The notes: generated by a model not told the origin, from the letters alone. Positions 26,154-35,325 are shown, counted from the stretch's first letter. The stretch: 64,000 bases of DNA from Variovorax sp. Root411 (GCF_001425205.1 NZ_LMDW01000021.1:103336-167335), one strand, 5' to 3'. Translations and numbers: made by a program.

Positions 26154-27605
26154 TCAGCGGCCGGTTTCCTTCAGGTAGGCCGCGCGCGCCGCGAACGCCG
26201 TGTTCGCGAAATCGGAGAACACGCCGTCGATGCCCGCGCGGAAGTACGCGAGGTATTCGGCCGTCGGGTCGCCCTTGTAGATGCCTGCCAGGTACTTCGC
26301 CTCGTTGCGGAAGGTGTAGCTGTGCACGAACAGGCCGGCCTTGTGCGCATCGGCGATCAGGCTGGTGGGCTTGATGGTGTTCACGTCGGCCAGGCCCTTG
26401 CCTGCGACGAAGGGCACGATGGTGTGGGCCATGACCTGCGGCTTCCACGGGCCGATGCCGTCGGCATAGGTCTTCACGTCGGCCAGGCCCGCGGGCGTGA
26501 GCATCTCGCCGAACCACTTCGGGTTGCCGGCCAGCGTCCAGCTGTAGGGGCGGCCGTCGACGAAGGTGTAGACGTCGTTGGTGACGTAGATCATCTCGCC
26601 GGTCTGGTAGTTGACGTCGTTGCCGTCCACCAGCTGCACCGCGCGAGCCTTCATGCCGGCCGAGCGCAGGTACTTCAGGCTCTCGGGCTCGAAGCTCTGC
26701 ACGAAGATCGGCGCGTCCTTGCGGTTCAGGTCGTTGAAATTCATGATCTTCAGCAGCGCGTCTTCCAGCGGATGGCTGCCGGCCGGCCCGCAGCCGTTGG
26801 CGATGGCCTGGGCGTTGTTCCAGATCGGGTTCTTGGTCTCCGGGTACACGGTGAGCGTGCGGCCGGTGGCTGCGCTCTTGGCCTTGGCGATGTCGATGAT
26901 TTCCTGGAAGCTCAGGATCGGCAGCTTGCCGTTGAGGTCCGTCGGGCGCTGGTCCCTGGCATCGTAGGTGGTGCCGCGGATCCATTGGCGCAGCTCGTCC
27001 ATCGTGAAGTCGGTGATCGACCAGTCGTTGGTGTGGTCCTCGCCATCGACGACGAGCGACTTGAGCACCGACTTCGGATCGCTCGGATCGCTCGGGTCGG
27101 TCAGGTCGCTCAGGTGCTGGGCCGGGCCGTTGGCCTCGACGGGCGGGTACGTCACGTTTACCAGCACACCCGGCACGGTGCGCTTGCGGCCTGCGACGGT
27201 GGTGTTGGTCTTGGCGACGTCGGCGATGTTGGTGTTGTCGCTGAGCCAGGGGTTGTGCCGCGCGACGAGCACGCAGTCCTTGGTGAGATGCAGGTCGGTT
27301 TCGAGCGAATCGGCGCCGGCGTCGGCCGCGGCTTCGTAGGCGACCTTGGTTTCTTCGGGGTACAGGCCCGGCAGGCCGCGGTGGCCGATGACCAGCGGGA
27401 CCGAGCCGTCGAGCGTGCCCAGGGGCGCGGGAGCCGGGGCAGGGGCCGGTGGTGCGGGGGCAGGTGCCGGCGCCGGCGGGAGAACCGGGAACGCGATGCC
27501 ACCGCCGCTGCCGCCTCCGCAGGCTGCAATCACGAGGCTGCCGCCGATGGCTGCGAGGGCGGCGCGAACCGGGCGTGGCGCGGGAGCGGGGGCGCTCATT
27601 TTCAT
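26154..27605 (-). CDS. glycerophosphodiester phosphodiesterase lipoprotein
   Basis: This 483-residue GDPD-family protein has VIGHRGLPGLYPEET near residue 75 with the catalytic HR and a following glutamate, and LETDLHLTKD near 102 with the E-x-D metal ligands. The N-terminus carries a lipoprotein signal ending in VIAAC near residue 29, followed by GGGSGGG and a Pro-Ala repeat linker (about 45-62), as in outer-membrane-tethered hydrolases. A short Asp-Pro-Ser tandem (DPSDPSDP) sits near 170. It releases glycerol-3-phosphate from glycerophosphodiesters outside the cytoplasm. The start is one of two close ATG codons (27605 or 27599). Confidence 0.9.
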   Translation of the reverse strand: MKMSAPAPAPRPVRAALAAIGGSLVIAACGGGSGGGIAFPVLPPAPAPAPAPPAPAPAPAPLGTLDGSVPLVIGHRGLPGLYPEETKVAYEAAADAGADSLETDLHLTKDCVLVARHNPWLSDNTNIADVAKTNTTVAGRKRTVPGVLVNVTYPPVEANGPAQHLSDLTDPSDPSDPKSVLKSLVVDGEDHTNDWSITDFTMDELRQWIRGTTYDARDQRPTDLNGKLPILSFQEIIDIAKAKSAATGRTLTVYPETKNPIWNNAQAIANGCGPAGSHPLEDALLKIMNFNDLNRKDAPIFVQSFEPESLKYLRSAGMKARAVQLVDGNDVNYQTGEMIYVTNDVYTFVDGRPYSWTLAGNPKWFGEMLTPAGLADVKTYADGIGPWKPQVMAHTIVPFVAGKGLADVNTIKPTSLIADAHKAGLFVHSYTFRNEAKYLAGIYKGDPTAEYLAYFRAGIDGVFSDFANTAFAARAAYLKETGR

Positions 27606-27741
27606 ATGCGGTCTTCGAGGGTTCGTTGAAAGGGAAACCAAAGCCGTGGGATGCTAGGTTTGGCGCGTGACGCGGCAGTGACCGAGGTGTTCCGGGCGCG
27701 TGCAGAAATAACTGAAACGCGGCGCGGGTTCGCACCATCTA

Positions 27742-28485
27742 ATGGGAAAAGCAGCCTCCATGCCCCACATCGCCTCCACCCCCGACGCCGCCCCCGCCAC
27801 CGAGGGCGCATCCGACCGCGAGCTTGCGGCGCGCTCCGCACAGGGCGACGCGCAGGCTTTCGCGGCCATCATGCGGCGCCACAACCAGCTGCTGTTCCGC
27901 ACGGCGCGCAGTGTGCTCAAGAGCGACTCCGAGACGGAGGACGCCGTGCAGGAGGCCTATTTGCGCGCATGGCGGGCCATCGGCACCTTCCGGGACGACG
28001 CGCAGCTTTCGACCTGGCTGGTGCGCATCGTCATCAACGAGGCCCTGGGGCGCTTGCGGCGTCGAGGGGCACAGGTGATTCCGCTCGATGGGGCGAACGT
28101 AGACCACGTGGCCCCGGACCCGGACCCGGCGTCGGCGGTGGCCGACGATCCCGACCTGCAACCCGAACGCCTGGCCATGCGCGAAGAAATCCGCCTTCTG
28201 ATGGAGCGCCGCATCGACCGGCTGCCCGATGCCTACCGCACCGTGTTCATGCTGCGGGCGGTCGAGGAAATGAGCGTGGCGCAGACCTCGATTGCGCTCT
28301 CACTGCCCGAAGCGACCGTGCGCACGCGCTTCTTTCGCGCACGCAGCCTGCTGCGCGAGGGCCTGTCTCGCGACATGGACGTCGCTTTGGGCGACGCCTT
28401 CTCATTCGATGGCGCACGTTGCGATCGCATCGTGGCGGGTGTGCTGTCGAGCCTTGTCGACGCGCGGGAATCGCCCCGCTCGTGA
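27742..28485 (+). CDS. ECF-type sigma-70 family RNA polymerase sigma factor
   Basis: This 247-residue protein has sigma region 2 (about residues 30-100: ETEDAVQEAYLRAWRAIGTF and STWLVRIVINEALGRLRRR) and region 4 (about 155-210: LPDAYRTVFMLRAVEEMSV and SLPEATVRTRFFRARSLLREGL). There is no region 1 or 3, so it is of the extracytoplasmic-function type. It is followed by a ferritin-like protein and a cytochrome c, and no anti-sigma factor is recognisable next to it. The tail of about 35 residues after region 4 is longer than usual. ATG 27760 is an alternative start. Confidence 0.9.
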   Translation: MGKAASMPHIASTPDAAPATEGASDRELAARSAQGDAQAFAAIMRRHNQLLFRTARSVLKSDSETEDAVQEAYLRAWRAIGTFRDDAQLSTWLVRIVINEALGRLRRRGAQVIPLDGANVDHVAPDPDPASAVADDPDLQPERLAMREEIRLLMERRIDRLPDAYRTVFMLRAVEEMSVAQTSIALSLPEATVRTRFFRARSLLREGLSRDMDVALGDAFSFDGARCDRIVAGVLSSLVDARESPRS

Positions 28486-28510
28486 CGTTCACCCCTGCGA
28501 GGAAAACAAA

Positions 28511-29083
28511 ATGTCCTTCTTTCAGATGACTTCCCCCATTGCCGCCCGGCGCATGTTCCTGGGCCATTCGGGCCTGGTGCTGTCCGGCGCCGCGGTTGCG
28601 CTGCTGGCCGGCAAGGACGTGCTGGCCGCCAAGGCCGGCGGCGCGAGCGGGAACGATGTGCAGATCCTCAATACCGCGCTGGGCGCGGAGCTGGAAGCCA
28701 TTGCGGCTTACCAGCTCGGTGCCGAAAGCAAGCTGCTCGAGAAGCCGGTGCTCGACCTGGCGCTGACCTTCCAGGGGCACCACAAGGCGCACGCGGAGCT
28801 GCTGTCCCAGACGGTCGCCAAGCTCGGCGGCAAGGCCGTTGCAGCCAAGCCGAAGTACGACTTCCCGGCGGACCAGCTGAAGTCGCAGGCGGACGTGCTG
28901 CGGTTCGCGGCCAAGCTCGAACAGGGCGCGGTGAGCGCCTACCTGGGGGCCGTGCCGCTGTTTGCGAACCGCGATCTGTCGAAGGCAGCGGCGAGCATCC
29001 TCGGCGACGAAGCCATGCATTGGGCCGTGCTGCGCCAGGCGCTCGGCGAAGCACCGGTGGTGCCTTCGGCCTTCGTGTCGTGA
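28511..29083 (+). CDS. ferritin-like domain protein with Tat-like leader
   Basis: This 190-residue protein has an N-terminal export-like leader with a twin arginine (AARRMFLGHSGLVLSGAAVALLAG, in parts) and a four-helix ferritin-like domain. The helices hold the metal-type pattern: LGAELEAIAAYQLG near 52, FQGHHKAHAELL near 90, LEQGAVSAYLGAV near 138 and GDEAMHWAVLRQALG near 165. The E/H-x-x-H spacing suggests a di-iron centre. It starts 25 bases after the sigma factor gene with GAGGAAA upstream. A role in oxidative or metal stress under the sigma factor is inference. Confidence 0.8.
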   Translation: MSFFQMTSPIAARRMFLGHSGLVLSGAAVALLAGKDVLAAKAGGASGNDVQILNTALGAELEAIAAYQLGAESKLLEKPVLDLALTFQGHHKAHAELLSQTVAKLGGKAVAAKPKYDFPADQLKSQADVLRFAAKLEQGAVSAYLGAVPLFANRDLSKAAASILGDEAMHWAVLRQALGEAPVVPSAFVS

Positions 29084-29469
29084 CGCCCCTGCAGCTTCTG
29101 GCGGTTGCCGCGCTGTTCTCAAGCATGGCCGCATGGGGCGCCGCGCCCGATGCGGTGCGCGGCGAGCAGATCTATGCGCGCTGCCTGGCGTGCCATGCGC
29201 TGGCGACCGACCGGGTCGGGCCCAGGCACTGCGGCCTGTTCGGACGGCTGGCCGGCAGCGTGCCCGGTTTCAGCTATTCGCAGGCCATGAAGAATTCGAA
29301 GATCGTGTGGAACGACAAGACACTCGACCGCTTCCTGGCGAAGCCTCTGGCCATGGTGCCAGGAAGCGCCATGACCTATGACGGCGTACCGGACCCGATG
29401 GAGCGGGCAGACCTGATTGCGTACCTGCGGCAGGCGAACGGCAAGCCGCCATGCACGAACGGCCATTGA
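29080..29469 (+). CDS. c-type cytochrome
   Basis: This 129-residue periplasmic monohaem cytochrome has a signal peptide (about 1-21), the haem motif CLACH near residue 35 and the distal methionine candidates in KPLAMVPGSAMTYDG near 90. The fold and the motif VGPRHCGLFGRLAGSVPGFSYS match class I cytochrome c (c2/c550-like). The start is GTG 29080, overlapping the ferritin-like stop as GTGA, which suggests translational coupling; a longer frame with ATG 29020 is inside the upstream gene. Electron transfer to or from the ferritin-like protein is a testable inference. Confidence 0.87.
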   Translation: MTPLQLLAVAALFSSMAAWGAAPDAVRGEQIYARCLACHALATDRVGPRHCGLFGRLAGSVPGFSYSQAMKNSKIVWNDKTLDRFLAKPLAMVPGSAMTYDGVPDPMERADLIAYLRQANGKPPCTNGH

Positions 29470-29478
29470 AGAAAAGCA

Positions 29479-31242
29479 TCATGCCCGCGGCACCTTCCCT
29501 ACCGTATCCGGCGCACGGAGAAAGTCGAAGTCCACGCCCTTGTCGGCCTGCGTCACGGTCTGCAGGAACAGCTTCCTGTAGCCACGCTCGGCGGTGGGCT
29601 CGACCACCGTCGTCTCTTGCGCGCGGCGCGCCAGTTCTTCGTCCGTCACCAGCAGCGAGATCTCGCGCCTTGCCACGCTGAGCCGGATGCGATCGCCGCT
29701 GCGCACATAGGCCAGCGGCCCGCCGATGGCCGACTCGGGCGTCACGTGCAGCACGATGGTGCCGAAGGCGGTGCCGCTCATGCGGCCGTCGGATATGCGC
29801 ACGATGTCTTTCACGCCGGCACGCGCGAGCTTGCGCGGGATGGGGATGTAGCCCGCCTCGGGCATGCCCGGCGCGCCCTTGGGGCCGATGTTCTTGAGCA
29901 CCAGCACGTCGTCGGCCGTCACGTCGAGCTCGTCGCTGTCGATGCGGGTCACCAGGTCTTCGGCGTTCTCGAAGACCACCGCACGGCCTTCGTGCTCCAT
30001 CAGCGCCGGGTCGGCGGCCGACTGCTTGATGATCGCGCCGCCCGGCGCGAGGTTGCCCCACAGCACGGCGATGCCGCCCTGCGGATAGATCGGGTTGTTT
30101 GCGGAACGCACCACGTCCTGCCTGAAGCCCGGCCCGGCGCGCTCGATCTCCTCGCCCAGCGTGCGGCCCGTGACGGTGAGCGCGTCGAGGTGCAGCAGCG
30201 GCTTGAGTTCGCGCAGCAGCGCGGCCATGCCGCCGGCAGCGTGGAAGTCTTCCATGTAGTGCTGGCCGGAGGGCTTCAGGTCGAGCAGCACCGGCGTCTC
30301 GCGGCCCATGCGGTCGAGCGCGTGCAGGTCGATGTCCAGGCCCATGCGCCCGGCAATGGCCGCGAGGTGCACGATGCCGTTGGTCGAGCCGCCGATGGCC
30401 AGCAGCACGCGCATCGCGTTCTCGAAGGCGGCGGGGGTCAGCACCTTGTCGATGGTGAGATGGTCGCGCGCCATCTGCACCGCCTGCGCGCCGGTCTGCT
30501 CGGCGATGCGGATGCGGTCGGCCGTCACAGCGGGCGGCGAGGCGCCGCCCGGCATCGTCATGCCCAGTGCCTCGGCGATGCAGGCCATGGTGCTGGCCGT
30601 GCCCATCACCGAGCAGGTGCCCACGCTCGCGACCAGCTGGTTGTTGACGTCGGCGGTTTCCTCGGCGTCGATCTCGCCCGCGCGGTACTTGCCCCAGTAG
30701 CGCCGGCAGTCGGTGCAGGCGCCCACGCGCTCGCCGCGGTGGCTGCCGGTGAGCATCGAGCCGGTGATGAGCTGGATCGACGGCAGGCCCGCCGAGGCCG
30801 CGCCCATGAGCTGCGCGGGCACGGTCTTGTCGCAGCCGCCGATCAGCACCACGGCGTCCATGGGCTGCGCGCGCACCATTTCCTCGGTGTCCATGGCCAT
30901 CAGGTTGCGCAGGTACATGCTGGTGGGCGCGGCGAAGCTCTCGTGCACCGAGATGGTCGGAAAGTCCATCGGCAACCCGCCTGCGAGCATCACGCCGCGC
31001 TTGACGGCCTCGACGAGTTGCGGCGCATTGCCGTGGCAGGGGTTGTAGGCGCTGCCGGTGTTGGCGATGCCGACCACGGGGCGGTCGAGCGCCGCGTCGG
31101 TATAGCCCGCGCCCTTGATGAAGGCCTTGCGCAGGAACAGCGAGAAGCCGCGGTCGCCGTAGCTGGTCAGGCCCTTGCGCATGCCTGCACCGTTCGGGTT
31201 CGTGCTGTTGTCGTCGTCGGGTTCGAGGGGCAAGGGGGACAT
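29479..31242 (-). CDS. IlvD/Edd family dehydratase, probable sugar-acid (pentonate) dehydratase
   Basis: This 587-residue enzyme of the dihydroxy-acid/6-phosphogluconate dehydratase family shows the cysteines of the iron-sulfur cluster in YNPCHGN near residue 68, GGCDKT near 138 and GTCSVMGTASTM near 207. The sequence around RGVMLAGGLPMDFPT and the length resemble L-arabonate/D-xylonate type dehydratases more than biosynthetic IlvD, so a catabolic sugar-acid substrate is likely. It converges with the cytochrome gene and is divergent from a TRAP receptor that could supply its substrate. Confidence 0.85.
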   Translation of the reverse strand: MSPLPLEPDDDNSTNPNGAGMRKGLTSYGDRGFSLFLRKAFIKGAGYTDAALDRPVVGIANTGSAYNPCHGNAPQLVEAVKRGVMLAGGLPMDFPTISVHESFAAPTSMYLRNLMAMDTEEMVRAQPMDAVVLIGGCDKTVPAQLMGAASAGLPSIQLITGSMLTGSHRGERVGACTDCRRYWGKYRAGEIDAEETADVNNQLVASVGTCSVMGTASTMACIAEALGMTMPGGASPPAVTADRIRIAEQTGAQAVQMARDHLTIDKVLTPAAFENAMRVLLAIGGSTNGIVHLAAIAGRMGLDIDLHALDRMGRETPVLLDLKPSGQHYMEDFHAAGGMAALLRELKPLLHLDALTVTGRTLGEEIERAGPGFRQDVVRSANNPIYPQGGIAVLWGNLAPGGAIIKQSAADPALMEHEGRAVVFENAEDLVTRIDSDELDVTADDVLVLKNIGPKGAPGMPEAGYIPIPRKLARAGVKDIVRISDGRMSGTAFGTIVLHVTPESAIGGPLAYVRSGDRIRLSVARREISLLVTDEELARRAQETTVVEPTAERGYRKLFLQTVTQADKGVDFDFLRAPDTVGKVPRA

Positions 31243-31277
31243 GGGGGCCTCTGATCTGTGTTTGTTGCGTGATCGTA

Positions 31278-31293
31278 TGCCCGTGCTCGGGCA
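31278..31293. promoter_or_regulatory. short inverted repeat in the dehydratase/TRAP receptor gap
   Basis: TGCCCG and CGGGCA are separated by four bases in the divergent region, 36 bases from the dehydratase start. There is no T-run, so it is more likely a protein-binding site than a terminator. Which regulator would bind is unknown, since none is encoded beside it. Confidence 0.25.
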
Positions 31294-31415
31294 AACCCGA
31301 TTACCACTTTTTGTTTCAAATCCTTACGATTGAGCCCGGGGGTGTTTTCGTGGCATTCCCTTGCGCTGGCGCGCAATTTGCACTGGTTTTGCCTTTTCTC
31401 ATCGAGGGAGAGTTC

Positions 31416-32405
31416 ATGAAAAGCTTCTTGCCGTGGCACCGGGCGGGCGTCCTGCTGATGGCATTGGGTGGCGTCATCGCTGTCCACGCCCAGGCCCAGG
31501 TGCTGCAATTCAAGTGGGGCCATGTCTACGAGCCCACGAGCATCTTCCACCAGCAGGCGGAGTTGGCGGCGCGCAAGATCGCCGAGCAGTCAGACGGCAA
31601 GATCAAGATCGAGGTCATTCCTTCCTCCAAGCTGGGGCAGGAGGGCGACTTTCCGCTGATGCTGGCGAACGACTCGGTGCAGATCGCCTACGTCGGGCAG
31701 GCCACGCTGGCCGAGGGCTATCCGCCGTTGAGCCTGGGAACCTATCCCTTCGCCTTCAAGGACCTCGACCACATGCGCAAATACCTGGCGAGCCCGCTGC
31801 TGGCCGAGCTGATGAAGGGCTACAACGAGAAGAGCGGCAACCGCATGGTGGCTTCGGTGTACTACGGCGCGCGGCAGGTCACGTCGGCAAAGCCGCTGTC
31901 CAGGCCCGAGGACTTCCGCGACCTGCGCCTGTACGTGCCCGCCGCCGCGGCCTACCAGCTGTTCGCCACCGCGCTCGACGCCAAGCCGGTGACGCTGCCT
32001 TTCATGAGCCTCTATGGCTCGCTCAAGAAGAACGAGGTGGAGGCGCAGGAAAACCCGCTCGACATCGTCAAGTCGAAGAAGCTCTACGAAGTCCAGAAAT
32101 ACGTGCTGCTGACGGGGCACGTCTACGACACGCTGGGCATCGTCATCGGCAAGGCCGCCTGGGCAAAGCTCGCGCCGCCCCAGCAGGCGATGGTCGAGAA
32201 GGTGCTCGCGGAAACCGCGAAGTGGACCAACGTGGGCGTGATCGCCGGCGAGCTCGAGGACGAGAAGTTCCTGCGCGACAAGGGCATGACCGTGTCGCCA
32301 GCCAACCGGCAACTGTTCCTGGAGCGGATCGCGAAACGTTCGACGCCCGAGCAGATGGGCGCGCGGCCGGGCGACTACGCGCGGCTGCAGGCGCTGGTGA
32401 ACTGA
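31416..32405 (+). CDS. TRAP transporter substrate-binding protein DctP family (orphan)
   Basis: This 329-residue periplasmic receptor has a signal peptide (cleavage near residue 28, HAQAQ) and the DctP fold: FKWGHVYEPTSIFHQQA near 33, and the ligand-anchoring arginine region LRLYVPAAAAYQLFATALDAKPVTLPF near 170 (in parts). GAGGGAGAG precedes the ATG. The DctQ and DctM membrane subunits are not in the window, so it must work with partners elsewhere. It is divergent from the sugar-acid dehydratase, which points to a sugar acid as ligand. Confidence 0.88.
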   Translation: MKSFLPWHRAGVLLMALGGVIAVHAQAQVLQFKWGHVYEPTSIFHQQAELAARKIAEQSDGKIKIEVIPSSKLGQEGDFPLMLANDSVQIAYVGQATLAEGYPPLSLGTYPFAFKDLDHMRKYLASPLLAELMKGYNEKSGNRMVASVYYGARQVTSAKPLSRPEDFRDLRLYVPAAAAYQLFATALDAKPVTLPFMSLYGSLKKNEVEAQENPLDIVKSKKLYEVQKYVLLTGHVYDTLGIVIGKAAWAKLAPPQQAMVEKVLAETAKWTNVGVIAGELEDEKFLRDKGMTVSPANRQLFLERIAKRSTPEQMGARPGDYARLQALVN

Positions 32406-32415
32406 CGCGGCGGTT

Positions 32416-33831
32416 TCAGGCGGCTTCGAAGGCACGCAGCAGCGCGTGCGAGAGGTCGGCCACGAGTGCTTCGCGCTGCGGAGAAGGGCGCCAGAACGCA
32501 CGGCTGGCCACGCCCGTGACTTCCCATTCGGGATGGTTGCGCGCCGGCTGCACGCCACGCACCGCGGCCGCCGCGGCTCGCGTGGGGGCGTCGCCGTTCT
32601 CGGGCGCATCCGCGGCGATGCGCTGCGTGGCCGCATGGCCGCGCTGCTCCAGGGCCTGCGTGAGCTTGAGCTGCCATGCGGCCAACGTGAACAGCACGCC
32701 GTCTTCCACCGTGAGTTCGTGTACGTCGCGCAGCTTGTTGGCCAGCTTGCGGCCGAGCGGCCCCCAGCCCTGCGACACCGCACCGCCGATGGCGCCGCCC
32801 AGCGCCGCGCCCGCGCCGAGCGAGATGCCTGCCACTGCCAGGTCGGCCACCACGCCTACCGCGGCGCCGATGACCGCGCCCTTGCCGAGCCGCAGGCCCG
32901 CGTCCTTCATGGCTTCGGGGCTGAAGAAATCGAGCGTCCAGCGGCCTTCGATCATCGGCAGCGGGGCCTCGTCGGCGTCGCCCTGGCGGAAGCCGTAGAG
33001 CGCGAGCAGGTCGTCGGTGCAGCGCTGGGCCTTGTCGAACACGGCCTTCTGCAGCGCGGCGACGAGCGCCTGGCGGCGTGCCGCGTCGGCGAACTCGGTG
33101 GACGACACCGTGCGGCGCACCGCGGCTGCATCGACGAGCAGCGCGGCGATGCGCGTGCAGGCGGACTGGCGGCGCCGGGCCGCTTCGGCATCCAGCGCAT
33201 CGACCACGCCGCGCAGCAAGTCGCGGCGCTCGCGCAGCAGCGTGGCGAGGTCGTTGTACAGGTCTTGCTCGGCGCCGACGAACGGGGCCGCCGCGTCAAA
33301 GCGCACCTGCACGTGCAGGCCATAGGCCGAGAGCAGCTCTCTCCACGCCGGTTCGCGGCTGGCGGCGTCGCGCACGAAATTCAGCACCGGCAGTACGGGG
33401 CGCGCGCAGGAGTTGAGCAGTTCGATCTCGTCGCGGAACTTGGGCAGCACCGGCTCGCGCACGTCGATGACCAGGAAGGCTGCGTCGATGTCGAGCATGG
33501 TGCGCAGCACCTTGGCCTCCTGCTCGAACACGCCATGGGCTTCGGGGCCTTGCAGGAACTGGCGGATGCGCTCGGGCGGCGTGGCCTGCTGATCAAAGCC
33601 GGCCAGGTGCTCGCGCAGCGCGACCGCGTCTTCCAGGCCCGGCGTGTCGAAGAAGCGCACGGCGGCTGCGCCGTCCACGTCGAGGTCGACCGATTCGACA
33701 TGGCGCGTGGTGCCCGGGCGCTGCGACACCTCGCCGAAGCCGACGCGGCGCGTGAGCGTGCGCAGCAGCGAGGTCTTGCCTGCATTGGTGTGGCCGACGA
33801 CGGCGATACGGATGGGTGGCTGCGGCGTCAT
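32416..33831 (-). CDS. GTPase with DUF3482 domain
   Basis: This 471-residue protein has an N-terminal Era/TrmE-like G domain: the P-loop GHTNAGKTSLLRTL at residues 12-25, the G3 motif DTPGLEDA near 60 and a candidate NFVRDA for G4, which lacks the normal NKxD. The C-terminal half is the DUF3482 region, with a glycine-rich hydrophobic segment (GAVIGAAVGVVADLAVAG then GAGAALGGAIGGAVSQGW) that probably inserts in or touches a membrane. ATG 33831 overlaps the DUF2868 stop as ATGA; the two proteins are regularly paired in proteobacteria. Function unknown. Confidence 0.86.
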   Translation of the reverse strand: MTPQPPIRIAVVGHTNAGKTSLLRTLTRRVGFGEVSQRPGTTRHVESVDLDVDGAAAVRFFDTPGLEDAVALREHLAGFDQQATPPERIRQFLQGPEAHGVFEQEAKVLRTMLDIDAAFLVIDVREPVLPKFRDEIELLNSCARPVLPVLNFVRDAASREPAWRELLSAYGLHVQVRFDAAAPFVGAEQDLYNDLATLLRERRDLLRGVVDALDAEAARRRQSACTRIAALLVDAAAVRRTVSSTEFADAARRQALVAALQKAVFDKAQRCTDDLLALYGFRQGDADEAPLPMIEGRWTLDFFSPEAMKDAGLRLGKGAVIGAAVGVVADLAVAGISLGAGAALGGAIGGAVSQGWGPLGRKLANKLRDVHELTVEDGVLFTLAAWQLKLTQALEQRGHAATQRIAADAPENGDAPTRAAAAAVRGVQPARNHPEWEVTGVASRAFWRPSPQREALVADLSHALLRAFEAA

Positions 33832-35234
33832 GGTGCGGCGACCCCGTCCTGCAAGGAGACGTCCAGGCGGTCGCTGGCGGCGACGCGCTCCAGGCCGGTG
33901 TCGCGCAGCCAGTCGAGCCAGCGCTGCGTGGCGCCGGCATGGGGCGCATCGGCCAGCCAGATGCGGCACTCGCCGCAATGCGCGAGCAGCTCGCGCAGGA
34001 AGCGCTCGGTGCCGCGGTCGGGGCTCGATGCGGCGTGGCAGACCAGCAGCACGGTACGCGGATGGACGTGGGCCAACTGGTCGAGCAGGGTGCGGCGCGC
34101 AGGGGCGCTGCCGTCGATGCGCTGCGCCTGCGTCGCCATGCCGGCGGGCAGGGCGGCAGGGGGCCAGGGCATGTCAGGCGGCAGCTCGAAGCCGACGACG
34201 AAGAGCGCGTCATGCAGTTCCGAGGCCGGCAGGCCCGTGGGCAACGCGCCGCGCGTGCGGCCCGGATCGGCATCGACGATGGCCGCCGGGGCCATCGCCT
34301 CAAAGCGGGCCACCAGCTTGCGATAGTAGGGCTCGCTCCAGTCGGGCTGCAGCGCCTTGCGGCGGCGCTTCCAGACGAAGGCGCTCAGCAGCACGAGCAC
34401 CACGCGCGGCAGCAGCCCGTACACCACGATGCAGCCGGTGAGCCACAGCGCCCAGGTGCGCTGGCCGCCTGCGTTTGCGGCACCGGGGGCCGCCGCCAGC
34501 ACGGCGGCGGCATCGGGCACGGGAAAGCCGAGCTGCGCCGGCGCCCAGCCGAGCGCCTGCACGGCCCGCACGAAGAAGGCCGGCTCGAGGATCGTCGTCT
34601 CCCAACTCAGCGTGTAGCTGCGAAACGCGAGCGCGAACAGCATGGCGGCCAGCACCACGGCGAACGACAGCGACCAGATGCCGTGGCTCACGAGCCCAAA
34701 GGCCCATGGCAGCAGCCTGGCGCGGGAGAGCAGCCCGGTGGCGGCGCGCACCAGCAGCGGCGCCTGGCCGCGCCTGCCGCCGGCCGCGCGCGCGGTGAGC
34801 GACAGCCAGATCCAGCCGAGCGACGCGGTACTGAAGGAAGCAAAGGGCATCCACAGGCCCACGAGCCACAGCAGCAGCGTGAGCGCATGCAGGCCCAGCA
34901 GGCTCACGAGCGCGACGATCACGTTGATGTGGCGCTCGCCGCCGCCGACCACGTTGCCCGCCAGCCCGAGGCCGGCCACCACGATCAGCGCCACCAGCGC
35001 GAGCAGCACCCACGGCGCCCACTGCCGGGCGCGTGCGAACTCAGACTGGAGGCCGATGCGTTCGCCGAGCCGCAGCGCACGCTCGATGATCTGCCCGTGG
35101 GCATCGGTTGTGCGCGATGCTGCAGTGCGCAGGGCTTGCGCATCGTCGAGCGGGCCGGTCTGCTCGGTCCATCGGATGGCCTCGGTGATCACCGCGTCCG
35201 GAAAAGCAGTTTCGCGCAGCGCGGTGTTGGTCAA
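33828..35234 (-). CDS. DUF2868 integral membrane protein
   Basis: This 468-residue protein has at least four hydrophobic helices in its first 320 residues (for example VLLALVALIVVAGLGLAGNVV near 75) and a soluble C-terminal domain that includes a Rossmann-like stretch. The start codon is TTG 35234, with AAGGGA just upstream. It is followed by, and overlaps by four bases, the DUF3482 GTPase gene, an established gene pair of unknown role, likely a membrane-bound GTPase system. Confidence 0.82.
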   Translation of the reverse strand: MTNTALRETAFPDAVITEAIRWTEQTGPLDDAQALRTAASRTTDAHGQIIERALRLGERIGLQSEFARARQWAPWVLLALVALIVVAGLGLAGNVVGGGERHINVIVALVSLLGLHALTLLLWLVGLWMPFASFSTASLGWIWLSLTARAAGGRRGQAPLLVRAATGLLSRARLLPWAFGLVSHGIWSLSFAVVLAAMLFALAFRSYTLSWETTILEPAFFVRAVQALGWAPAQLGFPVPDAAAVLAAAPGAANAGGQRTWALWLTGCIVVYGLLPRVVLVLLSAFVWKRRRKALQPDWSEPYYRKLVARFEAMAPAAIVDADPGRTRGALPTGLPASELHDALFVVGFELPPDMPWPPAALPAGMATQAQRIDGSAPARRTLLDQLAHVHPRTVLLVCHAASSPDRGTERFLRELLAHCGECRIWLADAPHAGATQRWLDWLRDTGLERVAASDRLDVSLQDGVAAP

Positions 35235-35325
35235 CAGGGTCCCTTCGCAGCCAATCGGTCCATCGCCCGCCGGGTGCGGGGGGCGCGCGAATTATGCCCG
35301 GCGCATCAGGGACGGCCACGATGGA

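Noticed and set aside
27420..27500. GC-rich tandem repeat suspected to be a separate element
   Set aside because: It encodes the Pro-Ala linker after the lipobox of the GDPD protein and stays in frame.
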